Shown: piece after piece, positions 17,750 to 25,624 of the stretch
Layout: each line of letters opens with the position of its first letter
Numbering within the stretch: position 1 is the stretch's first letter
Origin: Rossellomorea vietnamensis
GTDB lineage: Bacteria; Bacillota; Bacilli; Bacillales; Bacillaceae_B
NCBI RefSeq assembly: GCF_025398035.1
Contig: NZ_CP104558.1
Location: 3,606,001-3,670,000, forward strand
DNA: 64,000 nucleotides
Reading direction: 5' to 3'
Made by a program: the position numbers and the translations under genes
Notes under the pieces: model-generated
Told to the model about the DNA's origin: nothing
Database searches by the model: none
What the model saw: the letters and a program-made list of their open reading frames with translations, nothing else

Positions 17750-19534
17750 ATGGCGAATCAAACAGACAAGCTAATCAAGGGTGGAAGTTTTTTAATTGAA
17801 GATGTAAGCTTTGAGCAAGTTTTCACACCGGAGGATTATTCCGACGAGCAAAAAATGATTGCGAAAACGACAGAGGATTATGTACTGAATGAAGTCGTAC
17901 CTGTCATCGACAATCTTGAAAACCATGAGTTCGATCACTCTGTTCGTCTTTTAAAAGAAGCTGGAGACCTTGGTCTTCTTGGTGCAGATGTACCTGAAGA
18001 GTACGGCGGACTGGGACTTGATAAAGTAAGCTCGGCTTTGATTGCTGAGAAAATGTCACGTGCCGGCGGATTCTCTATCTCTCACGGTGCCCATGTAGGG
18101 ATCGGTTCCCTTCCAATCGTTCTTTTCGGTAACGAAGATCAGAAGCAAAAGTATCTTCCTGCCCTTTCCACTGGTGAAAAATTAGCGGCTTATGCATTAA
18201 CTGAGCCAGGTTCAGGTTCTGATGCACTTGGTGCGAAAACGACGGCTAAATTAAACGCAGAAGGTACTCACTACATTCTGAACGGGGAAAAACAATGGAT
18301 CACAAACTCTGCATTTGCCGATGTGTTCGTTGTGTATGCAAAGATCGATGGGGAGCATTTCTCAGCATTCATCGTGGAAAAAGAATTCCCTGGGGTTTCA
18401 ACAGGTCCTGAAGAAAAGAAAATGGGAATCAAGAGCTCATCCACTCGTACATTGATCCTTGAAGATGCTGAAATCCCAGTGGAGAACCTTCTTGGAGATG
18501 CCGGTAAAGGCCATATCATCGCCTTCAATATCTTGAACATCGGGCGTTACAAATTGGGAGTAGGCGCAGTAGGAGCAAGTAAACGTGCTCTTGAAGTAAC
18601 GGTTCAATACACGAATCAGCGCCAACAGTTCAAAACTCCAATCTCAAGCTTCAACTTGACGAAAGAAAAGCTTGCGACTATGGCGTCTAAATTGTACGCT
18701 GCGGAATCTTCCGTTTACCGTACAGTAGGATTATTCGAAGATCGCATGAGCAAGCTTTCGGATGAAGAAGTGAAGAATGGAACAGAAGTGGCAAAATCCA
18801 TTGCGGAATATGCAATCGAGTGTTCACTGAACAAATTCTTCGCAACGGAAGTACTGGATTATATCGTGGATGAAGGCGTTCAACTTCACGGTGGATATGG
18901 CTTCATGCAGGAATATGAAATTGAAAGAATGTATCGTGATTCCCGTATCAACCGCATCTTCGAAGGAACGAATGAAATCAACCGTCTTCTGGTTCCAGGA
19001 ACATACCTTCGTAAAGCAATGAAGGGAGAGCTTCCATTACTTCAAAAAGCACAGGCTCTTCAAGAAGAGTTAATGATGCTTATGCCTGAAGAAGTAGGCG
19101 ATGAGCCACTGGCACAAGAGAAGTACCTTGTGAAAAACGCGAAGAAAATCGGCTTGATGCTGGCTGGATTGGCTGCACAGAAATATGGTAAAGCCCTTGA
19201 AAAAGAGCAGGAGATCCTGGTGAACATTGCGGACATCGTGTCAGAGGCTTACGCAATGGAATCCGTTGTTCTTAGAACGGAAAAAGCGATTGAAAAAGGT
19301 GGCGTAGAGAAAGCGAAGCAAAAACTTCTCTATACACAAATCTTCTGTCAAGAAGCTTTCAACAAAATCGAACAGCATGCGAAAGAAACGCTTGTGGCAA
19401 CTGAAACTGGTGACACACTGCGCATGATGCTGTCAGCTCTTCGTAAATTCACTCGTCACACTCCGATCAACGTGATCGCAGTGAAGCGTGAAGCTTCAGA
19501 AAAATTGATCGATGTAGAAAAATATGCACTGTAA
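17750..19534 (+). CDS. fadE: Acyl-CoA dehydrogenase FadE
   Basis: FAD-dependent acyl-CoA dehydrogenase for the first step of beta-oxidation. At 594 residues it belongs to the long FadE/VLCAD-like branch, with an extra C-terminal domain of about 180 residues after the catalytic core. Core landmarks are YALTEPGSGSDALGAKT (substrate and FAD contacts), KQWITNS, the LHGGYGFMQEYEIERMYRD region and IFEGTNEI near residue 410. AGGGGGA is well placed before 17750. It ends the fad operon; a perfect 31-bp palindrome 8 bp after the stop codon acts as terminator. Electrons would pass to ETF, which is not encoded in this window. Confidence 0.95.
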   Translation: MANQTDKLIKGGSFLIEDVSFEQVFTPEDYSDEQKMIAKTTEDYVLNEVVPVIDNLENHEFDHSVRLLKEAGDLGLLGADVPEEYGGLGLDKVSSALIAEKMSRAGGFSISHGAHVGIGSLPIVLFGNEDQKQKYLPALSTGEKLAAYALTEPGSGSDALGAKTTAKLNAEGTHYILNGEKQWITNSAFADVFVVYAKIDGEHFSAFIVEKEFPGVSTGPEEKKMGIKSSSTRTLILEDAEIPVENLLGDAGKGHIIAFNILNIGRYKLGVGAVGASKRALEVTVQYTNQRQQFKTPISSFNLTKEKLATMASKLYAAESSVYRTVGLFEDRMSKLSDEEVKNGTEVAKSIAEYAIECSLNKFFATEVLDYIVDEGVQLHGGYGFMQEYEIERMYRDSRINRIFEGTNEINRLLVPGTYLRKAMKGELPLLQKAQALQEELMMLMPEEVGDEPLAQEKYLVKNAKKIGLMLAGLAAQKYGKALEKEQEILVNIADIVSEAYAMESVVLRTEKAIEKGGVEKAKQKLLYTQIFCQEAFNKIEQHAKETLVATETGDTLRMMLSALRKFTRHTPINVIAVKREASEKLIDVEKYAL

Positions 19535-19542
19535 GTAAAGCA

Positions 19543-19578
19543 GGGACGGACCTCCAAATTGGAGGTCCGTCCCTTTAT
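19543..19578 (+). terminator. fad operon terminator formed by a GGGACGGACCT palindrome
   Basis: Positions 19543-19573 are a perfect inverted repeat of arms GGGACGGACCTCCAA and its complement around one central base, followed by TTTATATAT. It serves as a terminator and belongs to the repeat family seen at 13695 and 56088. Confidence 0.82.
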
Positions 19579-19591
19579 ATATATTCTCAAC

Positions 19592-19620
19592 TTGACATCA
19601 ATCGCACTGTCGATTACTAT
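19592..19620 (+). promoter_or_regulatory. Sigma-A promoter of the SDR-ArsR operon
   Basis: TTGACA-17 bp-TACTAT, a strong match. The predicted start point falls at the left end of the operator at 19621. Confidence 0.82.
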
Positions 19621-19656
19621 ATGTTTAAACGTTTAAATGTTTAAGTGTTTAAACAT
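19621..19656. promoter_or_regulatory. 36-bp dyad operator, probably for the ArsR-family regulator
   Basis: ATGTTTAAAC at 19621-19630 is mirrored by GTTTAAACAT at 19647-19656, and the middle adds further GTTTAA-type units. It begins directly after the -10 box, where a bound repressor would block transcription. The ArsR-family gene at 20491 in the same operon is the natural candidate for autoregulation. Confidence 0.7.
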
Positions 19657-19679
19657 ACAAGAAAAGGTGGTAAGGATAG

Positions 19680-20459
19680 ATGAATAAGACAGTTTTAATT
19701 ACGGGTGCTTCAAGTGGTATCGGCCTGAAATTCAGCCATAAGTTTGCTGGCTCTGGTCATGATGTGATTTTAGTAGCGAGAAGTGAGGAAAAGCTCCTGG
19801 CTTTATCACAAGAAATCATGAATAAATACGGGGTGAAAGCGTACGTGTTTCTTTCCGATCTTTCGAAACCCCAAGCCTCAAAGAAGCTTTATGATGAAAT
19901 CAAAGCACAAGGAATCAGAGTCGATATTCTCATCAATAACGCGGGATTCGGATTATTCGGGGAGTTTGAGGAAACGGAACTTTCCAAAGAGCTGGATATG
20001 ATCCAAGTGAATATCACGGCCCTGACAGAGCTGAGTAAGTATATCGGGAAGGAAATGGTGAGCCGGAAGAATGGCCGTATATTAAACGTTGCGTCAACAG
20101 CGGCATTTCAGCCTGGCCCATTGATGGCCGTTTACTATGCAACTAAAGCGTATGTCCTGTCTTTCTCAGAAGCTTTGGCCAATGAGTGGGCCAGTCATGG
20201 GGTCAAAGTGACGGCTCTTTGTCCGGGTGCCACCGAAACAGGATTCAGTGACGCGGCCGAACTTCAGTCCTCTAAGCTCTTCCAGTCGGGTGTGATGAGT
20301 GTAGAAGAGGTGGTGGAAGAAGGATATAAACAAATGATGACAAAAGACAAAGTAGTGATCGTACCAGGCATGAAAAATCGGATGCTGACTCAGGCAATTC
20401 GATTCATGCCGCGTAAAATGGTCACGAATATTGTTCGGAAGGTACAGGAACGGGTATAA
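19680..20459 (+). CDS. Short-chain dehydrogenase/reductase (classical SDR)
   Basis: NAD(P)-dependent oxidoreductase of 259 residues with an unknown substrate. The cofactor motif TGASSGIG is at residues 8-15 and NNAG near 87. The catalytic set is Ser139, Tyr152 and Lys156 in the YxxxK form YYATK. The sequence resembles the DltE/YohF-like group of ketoreductases. It is preceded by AAAGGTGG and a strong promoter with a long dyad operator, and lies 31 bp upstream of an ArsR-family gene. Expression is therefore probably inducible by the signal sensed by that regulator. Confidence 0.87.
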   Translation: MNKTVLITGASSGIGLKFSHKFAGSGHDVILVARSEEKLLALSQEIMNKYGVKAYVFLSDLSKPQASKKLYDEIKAQGIRVDILINNAGFGLFGEFEETELSKELDMIQVNITALTELSKYIGKEMVSRKNGRILNVASTAAFQPGPLMAVYYATKAYVLSFSEALANEWASHGVKVTALCPGATETGFSDAAELQSSKLFQSGVMSVEEVVEEGYKQMMTKDKVVIVPGMKNRMLTQAIRFMPRKMVTNIVRKVQERV

Positions 20460-20490
20460 TTGAATGTGAATGAGTGGAAGGGAGAAGGCT

Positions 20491-20793
20491 ATGGGTCAAA
20501 AAGCAATCGATACATTCCGTGCTTGTATTCCATTATTTCAAGCGCTGAGTGATCCTTATCGTCAGGACATAATTTTACTTCTTGCCGAACAAGAACCTCT
20601 TACGGTCAATCAGATCACTGAAAATCTGACATTGTCCCGACCTGCTGTGTCCCATCACCTGAAGATCCTCAGAGATCAGCATCTGGTGTCACTGGAGCAA
20701 AAAGGAACACAGCGTTTCTATTCTCTTGAGCTGGACAACGCAACCGTCCTCCTTAAAGAATTGGTACAAACCGTTGAAAATCAATGTGAGTAA
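20491..20793 (+). CDS. ArsR-family winged-helix repressor
   Basis: DNA-binding protein of 100 residues with a typical ArsR/SmtB fold: LSDPYRQDIILLLAEQEPLTV, recognition helix SRPAVSHHLKILRD, and the wing QKGTQRFYSL. The classic metal motif ELCVCDL is absent and the only cysteines are Cys12 and one near the C-terminus, so it probably does not sense arsenic or zinc in the usual way. The start at 20491 has AAGGGAGAAGG upstream; the in-frame ATG at 20470 lacks a site. Co-transcribed with the SDR gene, it likely represses its own operon through the dyad at 19621. Confidence 0.85.
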   Translation: MGQKAIDTFRACIPLFQALSDPYRQDIILLLAEQEPLTVNQITENLTLSRPAVSHHLKILRDQHLVSLEQKGTQRFYSLELDNATVLLKELVQTVENQCE

Positions 20794-20903
20794 TGTTCCG
20801 GAAAAAAAGGATACTAACGAATATTGTCGAATGTAAGAAATAGATTCACGGTGACCGGATGGGCAATACACCCCATTCGGTACCTACCAGGAAAGGTGGT
20901 GCA

Positions 20904-21263
20904 ATGATGTCATTGACTTTTTATTCTTACCCAAAATGCGGTACATGCAAGAAAGCCAAAAAGTGGCTGGAGGACCAGGGTCTCTCCATAGATGAAATAC
21001 ATATTGTAGAAAACCCCCCGTCAAAAATGGAGCTTAAAAGCCTGTACGAAAAGAGTGGACTTCCTCTGAAGAAGTTTTTCAATACAAGCGGAAAAAAGTA
21101 TCGCGAACTTGGCTTGAAAGAGAAAGTGAATTCAGCTTCTGACGATGAATTATTAGAAATCCTTTCCTCTGACGGGATGCTGATCAAACGTCCGGTCACA
21201 ACGGATGGAAGCAAGGTGACCGTAGGTTTTAAAGAAGAAACGTTCGAGGAAACCTGGAAGTAA
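20904..21263 (+). CDS. yusI: ArsC/Spx-family thioredoxin-fold protein YusI
   Basis: Redox protein of 120 residues in the ArsC/Spx/YffB family. The N-terminal SYPKCGTCKKAKKWL has a CxxC at Cys12 and Cys15; the C-terminal KRPVTTDGSKVTVGFKEE matches the family pattern. The start at 20904 (MMSLTFYSYP) has AAAGGTGGT upstream; the next codon is also ATG. It lacks features that would mark it as Spx itself, and its position beside gcvH and yusG matches B. subtilis yusI. The biological role is unknown. Confidence 0.85.
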   Translation: MMSLTFYSYPKCGTCKKAKKWLEDQGLSIDEIHIVENPPSKMELKSLYEKSGLPLKKFFNTSGKKYRELGLKEKVNSASDDELLEILSSDGMLIKRPVTTDGSKVTVGFKEETFEETWK

Positions 21264-21391
21264 AAAAGGGTAAGGGATTTAATGATTGTGGACGATGAAA
21301 AAGTTTCATTATTCACACTTAGTTTTCTTGCTTTTTCGATGAAAAGTGTGTCAATATTAGGTTGTATAACTAGCATTTGGAGGGATAGAGA

Positions 21392-21775
21392 ATGAGTACA
21401 CCGAAAGAACTTCGTTATTCAGAAGAACACGAGTGGGTCAAAGTTGAAGGGGAAAATGTACGCGTAGGAATCACATCATTTGCACAATCTGAGCTGGGCG
21501 ATATCGTATTCGTCGAGTTACCTGAAGTTGGAGATGAAATCAAAGCGGACGAGCCTTTCGGAAGTGTTGAATCGGTAAAGACCGTTTCTGAGCTTTACGC
21601 ACCTGTTTCCGGTAAGGTTGTAGAAGTGAATGAAGAGCTGTCAGACAGCCCTGAGTTCGTGAACGAATCACCTTATGAAAAAGCATGGATGGTCGTTGTG
21701 GAACCAACAGACACTGGAGAAGTAGACAAGCTGATGACAGCTGAAGAGTATGATAAAATGATCAATGAAGGATAA
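21392..21775 (+). CDS. gcvH: Glycine cleavage system H protein
   Basis: Lipoyl carrier of 127 residues that shuttles the aminomethyl group in glycine cleavage; in Bacillus it also acts as the lipoyl relay for other enzymes. The lipoylated residue is Lys63 in [25 protein letters not shown] precedes the ATG. It is monocistronic, with its own terminator. The genes for GcvT and GcvP are not in the window, which is normal for Bacillus. The lipoate synthase gene lipA lies at 43.9 kb. Upstream, CACACTT (21314) and AAGTGTG (21345) form an inverted repeat of unknown meaning. Confidence 0.96.
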   Translation: MSTPKELRYSEEHEWVKVEGENVRVGITSFAQSELGDIVFVELPEVGDEIKADEPFGSVESVKTVSELYAPVSGKVVEVNEELSDSPEFVNESPYEKAWMVVVEPTDTGEVDKLMTAEEYDKMINEG

Positions 21776-21786
21776 TTTCCACCCGG

Positions 21787-21824
21787 ACACCTTGAGGATT
21801 TCTCAAGGTGTTTTGTTTTTCTTT
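21787..21824 (+). terminator. Terminator of gcvH
   Basis: Stem ACACCTTGAG / CTCAAGGTGT with a five-base loop, then TTTGTTTTTCTTTTT. Confidence 0.9.
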
Positions 21825-21868
21825 TTGGGCATCATATGGGTATTCGCAAAAAGAAAGGATGAATACGC

Positions 21869-22105
21869 ATGGTACTTGAACCAAAAAAATTAGATGTCAC
21901 AAGCAGGGTGACAGGCAGGCTTAAAAATGGTGAAGTCGAATTATTCCTCGACGGTCAGCCAATCGGCAAAACGTCCCTGCCCCTTGATGGACTGACAATG
22001 GAACCGAACTTCGAAGCAAAAGAAAATAAGATTTATCAGAACTATACTTCCACCGAAGGTCATGATGCAAGGTACACGGATTGCGACGAAGGTGGATGGT
22101 GTTAA
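21869..22105 (+). CDS. yusG: YusG-like protein (DUF2553)
   Basis: Small protein of 78 residues with no membrane segment. It is acidic toward the C-terminus, ending YTDCDEGGWC, with two Cys residues in the last nine. The internal GEVELFLDGQPIGKTSL is conserved in the YusG family as I recall it. Gene order gcvH-yusG-yusF-yusE is that of B. subtilis. AAAGAAAGGATGAA precedes the ATG. The function is unknown; the Cys pair at the tail could bind metal or take part in redox chemistry, which is speculation. Confidence 0.8.
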   Translation: MVLEPKKLDVTSRVTGRLKNGEVELFLDGQPIGKTSLPLDGLTMEPNFEAKENKIYQNYTSTEGHDARYTDCDEGGWC

Positions 22106-22116
22106 AGGTAACTAGC

Positions 22117-22152
22117 GGTGCCAGATTCGTGTATGGATCTGGCACCATTTCT
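22117..22152 (+). terminator. Hairpin after yusG (GGTGCCAGAT palindrome)
   Basis: GGTGCCAGAT (22117-22126) pairs with ATCTGGCACC (22137-22146), followed by ATTTCT. The stem is strong but the T-tract weak. GGTGCC/GGCACC palindromes are common dispersed hairpins in Bacillaceae. Confidence 0.6.
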
Positions 22153-22282
22153 ATAAGCAGTGAAACAAACCACTTGCACTATTTTTTGTAAACGTGAGAA
22201 AATATGAGTAGAAAGTGGACATCATCTCTTGTTATCTGAATATACTATCCTAATCTTATTTCTGAAAGATAAGGTGATGATC

Positions 22283-22642
22283 ATGATGGAACTTGACGAA
22301 AAGGTAATCATTGTCGAAGGTACAACAGACAAGCGGAAAGTAAGAGACATAATCAAAGAACCGATTGAAATTATTTGCACAAATGGAACGATCAGCATCA
22401 CAAAAATGGACGAACTCATCGATGAGCTCTTTGAAAGGGATGTATACATCCTCGTCGATGCGGATGATGCAGGGGAGAAGTTACGTAAACAATTCAAGCG
22501 TGAATTCCCCGAGGCGGAACACCTTTATATCGACCGGATGTATAAGGAAGTGGCCGCAGCCCCGGAATATCATCTTGCCTCCGTTCTCATAGGTGCAAAT
22601 ATCGATGTGCATAAAGAATATCTTGGAAAAAGGATGATTTAG
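22283..22642 (+). CDS. yusF: Toprim-domain protein YusF
   Basis: Toprim-fold protein of about 119 residues. The N-terminal VIIVEGTTDKRKV carries the conserved Glu and the DxDxD motif is present as VDADDAGEKLR, so divalent-metal binding is expected. Toprim domains occur in primases, topoisomerases and small nucleases of the RNase M5 type; this stand-alone version resembles YusF. AAGGTGA precedes ATG codons at 22283 and 22286; the ORF is open further upstream but without a site. It precedes yusE by two bases, so the two are probably coupled. No specific substrate is known. Confidence 0.84.
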   Translation: MMELDEKVIIVEGTTDKRKVRDIIKEPIEIICTNGTISITKMDELIDELFERDVYILVDADDAGEKLRKQFKREFPEAEHLYIDRMYKEVAAAPEYHLASVLIGANIDVHKEYLGKRMI

Positions 22643-22644
22643 TT

Positions 22645-22971
22645 TTGTTGGAGGTAAGCCAGACAGAAGAATTAAACGAATCGATCAAATCCCATGCGTT
22701 GGAAGCCGTTTATCTATATACACCGATGTGTGGTACATGTCAGGTCGCGGGTAAAATGTTGGAAGTGGTCGAGAAACTCCCCCAGTCATTTCATTTTGTG
22801 AAGGCGAATCTGAACTATCTGCCCCAATTCGCCGAAGAACAATCCATTGAAAGCGTCCCCTGCCTTCTTTTATTTAAAGATGGACAGGAAATGGAAAGAA
22901 TCTATGCCTTTCAATCCGTCCCATTCCTATACGAAACCATCAACAAAATCCAAAACAACCAGTGGGGATAA
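22645..22971 (+). CDS. yusE: Thioredoxin-like protein YusE (TTG start)
   Basis: Thioredoxin-fold protein of 108 residues with active site CGTC at Cys29-Cys32 and a cis-Pro in SVPCLLLF. The start is TTG at 22645, two bases after the yusF stop. AAAAGGATGA, inside the yusF end, is correctly spaced for it, and no ATG is available near the N-terminus. The gene order matches B. subtilis yusF-yusE. It probably reduces disulfides in an unknown partner. Confidence 0.86.
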   Translation: MLEVSQTEELNESIKSHALEAVYLYTPMCGTCQVAGKMLEVVEKLPQSFHFVKANLNYLPQFAEEQSIESVPCLLLFKDGQEMERIYAFQSVPFLYETINKIQNNQWG

Positions 22972-22972
22972 G

Positions 22973-23001
22973 AGACCTTTATGAAAGGTCTTTTTATTTT
23001 G
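22973..23001 (+). terminator. Terminator of yusF-yusE
   Basis: Stem AGACCTTT / AAAGGTCT with a three-base loop and a following TTTTATTTT, starting 2 bp after the yusE stop. Confidence 0.87.
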
Positions 23002-23200
23002 TGGATTTTCTTTCTACAAACGAGGACATATTTCTTGGGAAATGTTTCGAATCCCATCATTTTTTGACTGGTCATCACCCAATTTCTTACTGTTCGACAA
23101 ATAAGATAAACTCATTCAAAACATGTCGAGAATGTCTAAAAGGGAAAAATACCTAAAAGTGGAATTGATACTATATAGAAGTTTCACTGGGAGGGTATTC

Positions 23201-23551
23201 ATGCGAATATATTTAGAGGAATTAGTAGATCAGTGTCATTCAAGGTATCACTTACGACTCTTGTTTCCGGACAGCCCATTTGTTCTTCAATTTCAATGTG
23301 AAAAGGAGCGTTATGCGATCTCCGTTTCAAACAGAGGTTGTGCTGTATTGCGTGATGGTAGCAGGCAATCGCATTTTGATATTAAGGGAAAAGAGAAGGA
23401 CATGCTATCCCTACTAACAGGAGAAGAGCGATTGTCTCAACTGATTGAAAACGGCATCCTGGAAGTCAAGGGGGGATACCGCCAGCTGTTATTTGTAGAA
23501 TCTATCCTCTGGCTGACAAGGTCCAGGGTCAAGGAACCCGTCCAAGTATGA
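23201..23551 (+). CDS. SCP2-like small protein in the yusD position
   Basis: Protein of 116 residues from the ATG at 23201, preceded by GGGAGGGT; a longer reading from 23123 has no site. The core (LRLLFPDSPFVLQFQCEKE, AISVSNRGCAVLRDGS, and FDIKGKEKDMLSLLTGEERL) has the alternating pattern of an SCP2 sterol-carrier-like domain, with the dynamic loop LTGEERL. In B. subtilis yusD lies between yusE and the metN gene, which is exactly this place, but I cannot confirm sequence identity with YusD. Lipid binding is therefore only a suggestion. Confidence 0.6.
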   Translation: MRIYLEELVDQCHSRYHLRLLFPDSPFVLQFQCEKERYAISVSNRGCAVLRDGSRQSHFDIKGKEKDMLSLLTGEERLSQLIENGILEVKGGYRQLLFVESILWLTRSRVKEPVQV

Positions 23552-23570
23552 AAAACGTGAGAAAAAAGAA

Positions 23571-23600
23571 TTGACACATTTCTATTTTCGATGATAGAAT
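23571..23600 (+). promoter_or_regulatory. Sigma-A promoter of the metNPQ leader
   Basis: TTGACA-18 bp-TAGAAT, about 60 bp upstream of the SAM aptamer. Confidence 0.7.
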
Positions 23601-23663
23601 CTCTCTTGTAGCAAATTTTCAGAGTCTTTAACAATTCAAAAAATTAAATAAATCGATACTTTA

Positions 23664-23770
23664 CTCTTATTTAGAGAGGTGGAGGGACGTGCCCTATGAA
23701 GCCCGGCAACCGTCAATGAAAATTGAAATGGTGCCAATTCACTCAAAGCATTTGCTTTGAAAGATGAGAG
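23664..23770 (+). ncRNA. SAM-I riboswitch (S-box) aptamer
   Basis: The conserved S-box blocks are present in order: AGAGGTGGAGGGA, CCCTATGAAGCCCGGCAACC, GGTGCCAATTC and AAAGATGAGAG. P1 pairs CTCTTAT (23664) with ATGAGAG (23764). Binding of S-adenosylmethionine favours the terminator at 23794, shutting off metNPQ when methionine is abundant. Confidence 0.97.
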
Positions 23771-23793
23771 AAAGGATAGTCCTATATATGATT

Positions 23794-23829
23794 ATGCCTT
23801 TCTGCTTATCGCAGGAAGGCATTTTTTAT
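23794..23829 (+). terminator. Riboswitch-controlled terminator
   Basis: Twelve-base stem ATGCCTTTCTGC / GCAGGAAGGCAT with a five-base loop, then a T-run. It is the expression platform of the S-box. Confidence 0.92.
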
Positions 23830-23921
23830 TGTATACGAAAAGGCTGTGGGGATTGCCCGGTATGTGCAACTGTAATTCTTATTAAAAAGGTCGTTTTACT
23901 CAGAAAGAAGGTGGAGACAGC

Positions 23922-24944
23922 ATGATTAGCATTTCAGATGTAAAAAAAATCTATCAATCAAAATCTGGCCCGATTTCAGCCGTTGATGGCGTCAACATCG
24001 ACATTGGCCAAGGGGAAATTTTTGGAGTAATTGGCTATAGTGGGGCAGGGAAAAGTACGTTGATCCGAATGCTCAATGGACTTGAAGTTCCCACAAATGG
24101 AACCGTGAACGTAAATGGACAGATTGTTTCCAAAGTGAAAGGGAAAGATCTTCGGCAGGCGAGGCAATCGATAGGGATGATCTTTCAGCATTTCAATCTC
24201 CTTTGGTCGCGTACGGTACTTGAAAATATCCAGTTTCCATTAGAAATAGCCGGAGTTTCTAAGAAGGAGAGACTGCGAAGGGCCAATGAATTATTGGAGC
24301 TGGTGGGATTGGATGGAAGAGGAGACGCCTATCCATCCCAGTTGAGCGGTGGACAGAAACAGAGGGTCGGGATTGCAAGATCCCTTGCAAATAATCCCGA
24401 CGTCCTTCTCTGTGACGAAGCCACCTCTGCTTTAGATCCGCAAACAACCGATTCCATCCTTGATTTATTGGTGGATATTAATAAACGTTTAGGTCTGACC
24501 ATCGTCCTGATCACCCATGAAATGCATGTGATCAAAAAGATCTGCCATCGTGTGGCGGTCATGGAACAAGGGAAGGTGGTAGAACTTGGGGATGTTCTTG
24601 AGGTGTTCAGAAATCCTAAAGAGCAGGTGACGAAACGATTTGTGAGAGAAGTATCTCAAGTGGAAGAAACAGGGGAAACGATCGATCACCTATTGGCTCA
24701 GTATCCGAAAGGAAAAGTACTGAAATTCACCTTCGTTGGTGAATCGACTGAGCAACCGCTCATTACCAGCTTGATCCGACGATTCGACCTGGATGTCAAT
24801 ATCCTTCAAGGACAGATTTCCCAAACGCAAAAAGGGGCTTATGGTACGCTGTTCGTCCATCTTGATGGAAACGAAGAGACGGTTCAGGCAGCCGTTTCCT
24901 TCGCTGAGGAACAGATGGTCAAAGTGGAGGTGATCGGAGGATGA
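23922..24944 (+). CDS. metN: Methionine ABC transporter ATPase MetN
   Basis: ATPase of the methionine importer, 340 residues. Walker A GYSGAGKS is at residues 38-45, the signature LSGGQKQRVGIARSL near 140 and Walker B VLLCDEATSALDP near 160. Residues from about 265 form the NIL domain (KFTFVGESTEQPLITSLIRR), the regulatory methionine-binding domain specific to MetN. AGAAGGTGGAGA precedes the ATG. It is the first gene of metNPQ behind the SAM riboswitch and overlaps metP by 4 bp. Confidence 0.96.
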   Translation: MISISDVKKIYQSKSGPISAVDGVNIDIGQGEIFGVIGYSGAGKSTLIRMLNGLEVPTNGTVNVNGQIVSKVKGKDLRQARQSIGMIFQHFNLLWSRTVLENIQFPLEIAGVSKKERLRRANELLELVGLDGRGDAYPSQLSGGQKQRVGIARSLANNPDVLLCDEATSALDPQTTDSILDLLVDINKRLGLTIVLITHEMHVIKKICHRVAVMEQGKVVELGDVLEVFRNPKEQVTKRFVREVSQVEETGETIDHLLAQYPKGKVLKFTFVGESTEQPLITSLIRRFDLDVNILQGQISQTQKGAYGTLFVHLDGNEETVQAAVSFAEEQMVKVEVIGG

Positions 24945-25609
24945 TAGAAAATATATTTCCGAATGTGGACTGGGAGAAGATGTGGGAAGCGACTGTTGAA
25001 ACCCTTTATATGACGGGGATGTCAGTCCTGATTACCTTCGTGGTAGGACTGATTCTTGGGATCCTTTTATTTCTTACATCCAAGGAAAATTTATGGGAAA
25101 ACAAGCTTACATATACGGTGACCAGTGCAGTGGTCAATGTATTCCGCTCGATTCCGTTCATTATCCTGATTGTATTACTGATTCCATTTACAAAATTTTT
25201 ATTGGATACCATCCGCGGGGCGAACGCGGCTCTTCCGGCCCTGATTATCGGAGCAGCACCGTTTTACGCACGCATGGTGGAAATTGCATTAAGAGAAGTG
25301 AACAAAGGCGTCATTGAAGCAGCGAAAGCGATGGGGGCGAAGACTAGCACGATCATATGGAAAGTGCTTATTCCCGAATCTCTTCCGGCTTTGGTTTCAG
25401 GTATCACGGTAACAGCCATCGCCCTGATGGGGTATACGGCAATGGCTGGTGTCATCGGTGCCGGGGGATTAGGAAACCTCGCTTACCTGGATGGTTTTCA
25501 ACGGAGCAGGGAGGATGTAACCCTTGCTGCGACCATCATGATTTTACTCGTTGTATTTGCCATTCAAATCATTGGTGACTACTTCACAAATAAATTAGAC
25601 AAACGATAA
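24941..25609 (+). CDS. metP: Methionine ABC transporter permease MetP
   Basis: Permease subunit (MetI family), 222 residues with about five membrane segments. The conserved ATPase-contact loop is EAAKAMGAKTSTIIWKVLIPES, and the C-terminal GVIGAGGLGNLAYLDGFQR is family-typical. The start overlaps metN by 4 bp, with GGAGGTGATC as ribosome-binding site. The gene lies between metN and metQ, and its regulation is by the upstream SAM riboswitch. Confidence 0.95.
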   Translation: MIENIFPNVDWEKMWEATVETLYMTGMSVLITFVVGLILGILLFLTSKENLWENKLTYTVTSAVVNVFRSIPFIILIVLLIPFTKFLLDTIRGANAALPALIIGAAPFYARMVEIALREVNKGVIEAAKAMGAKTSTIIWKVLIPESLPALVSGITVTAIALMGYTAMAGVIGAGGLGNLAYLDGFQRSREDVTLAATIMILLVVFAIQIIGDYFTNKLDKR

Positions 25610-25624
25610 GAGGAGAGAAAACAG

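Noticed and set aside
20846..20890. Hairpin CCGGATGGG...CCCATTCGG before yusI, considered as attenuator
   Set aside because: There is no T-run and the pairing has mismatches; it overlaps the region just before the ribosome-binding site without clear logic.
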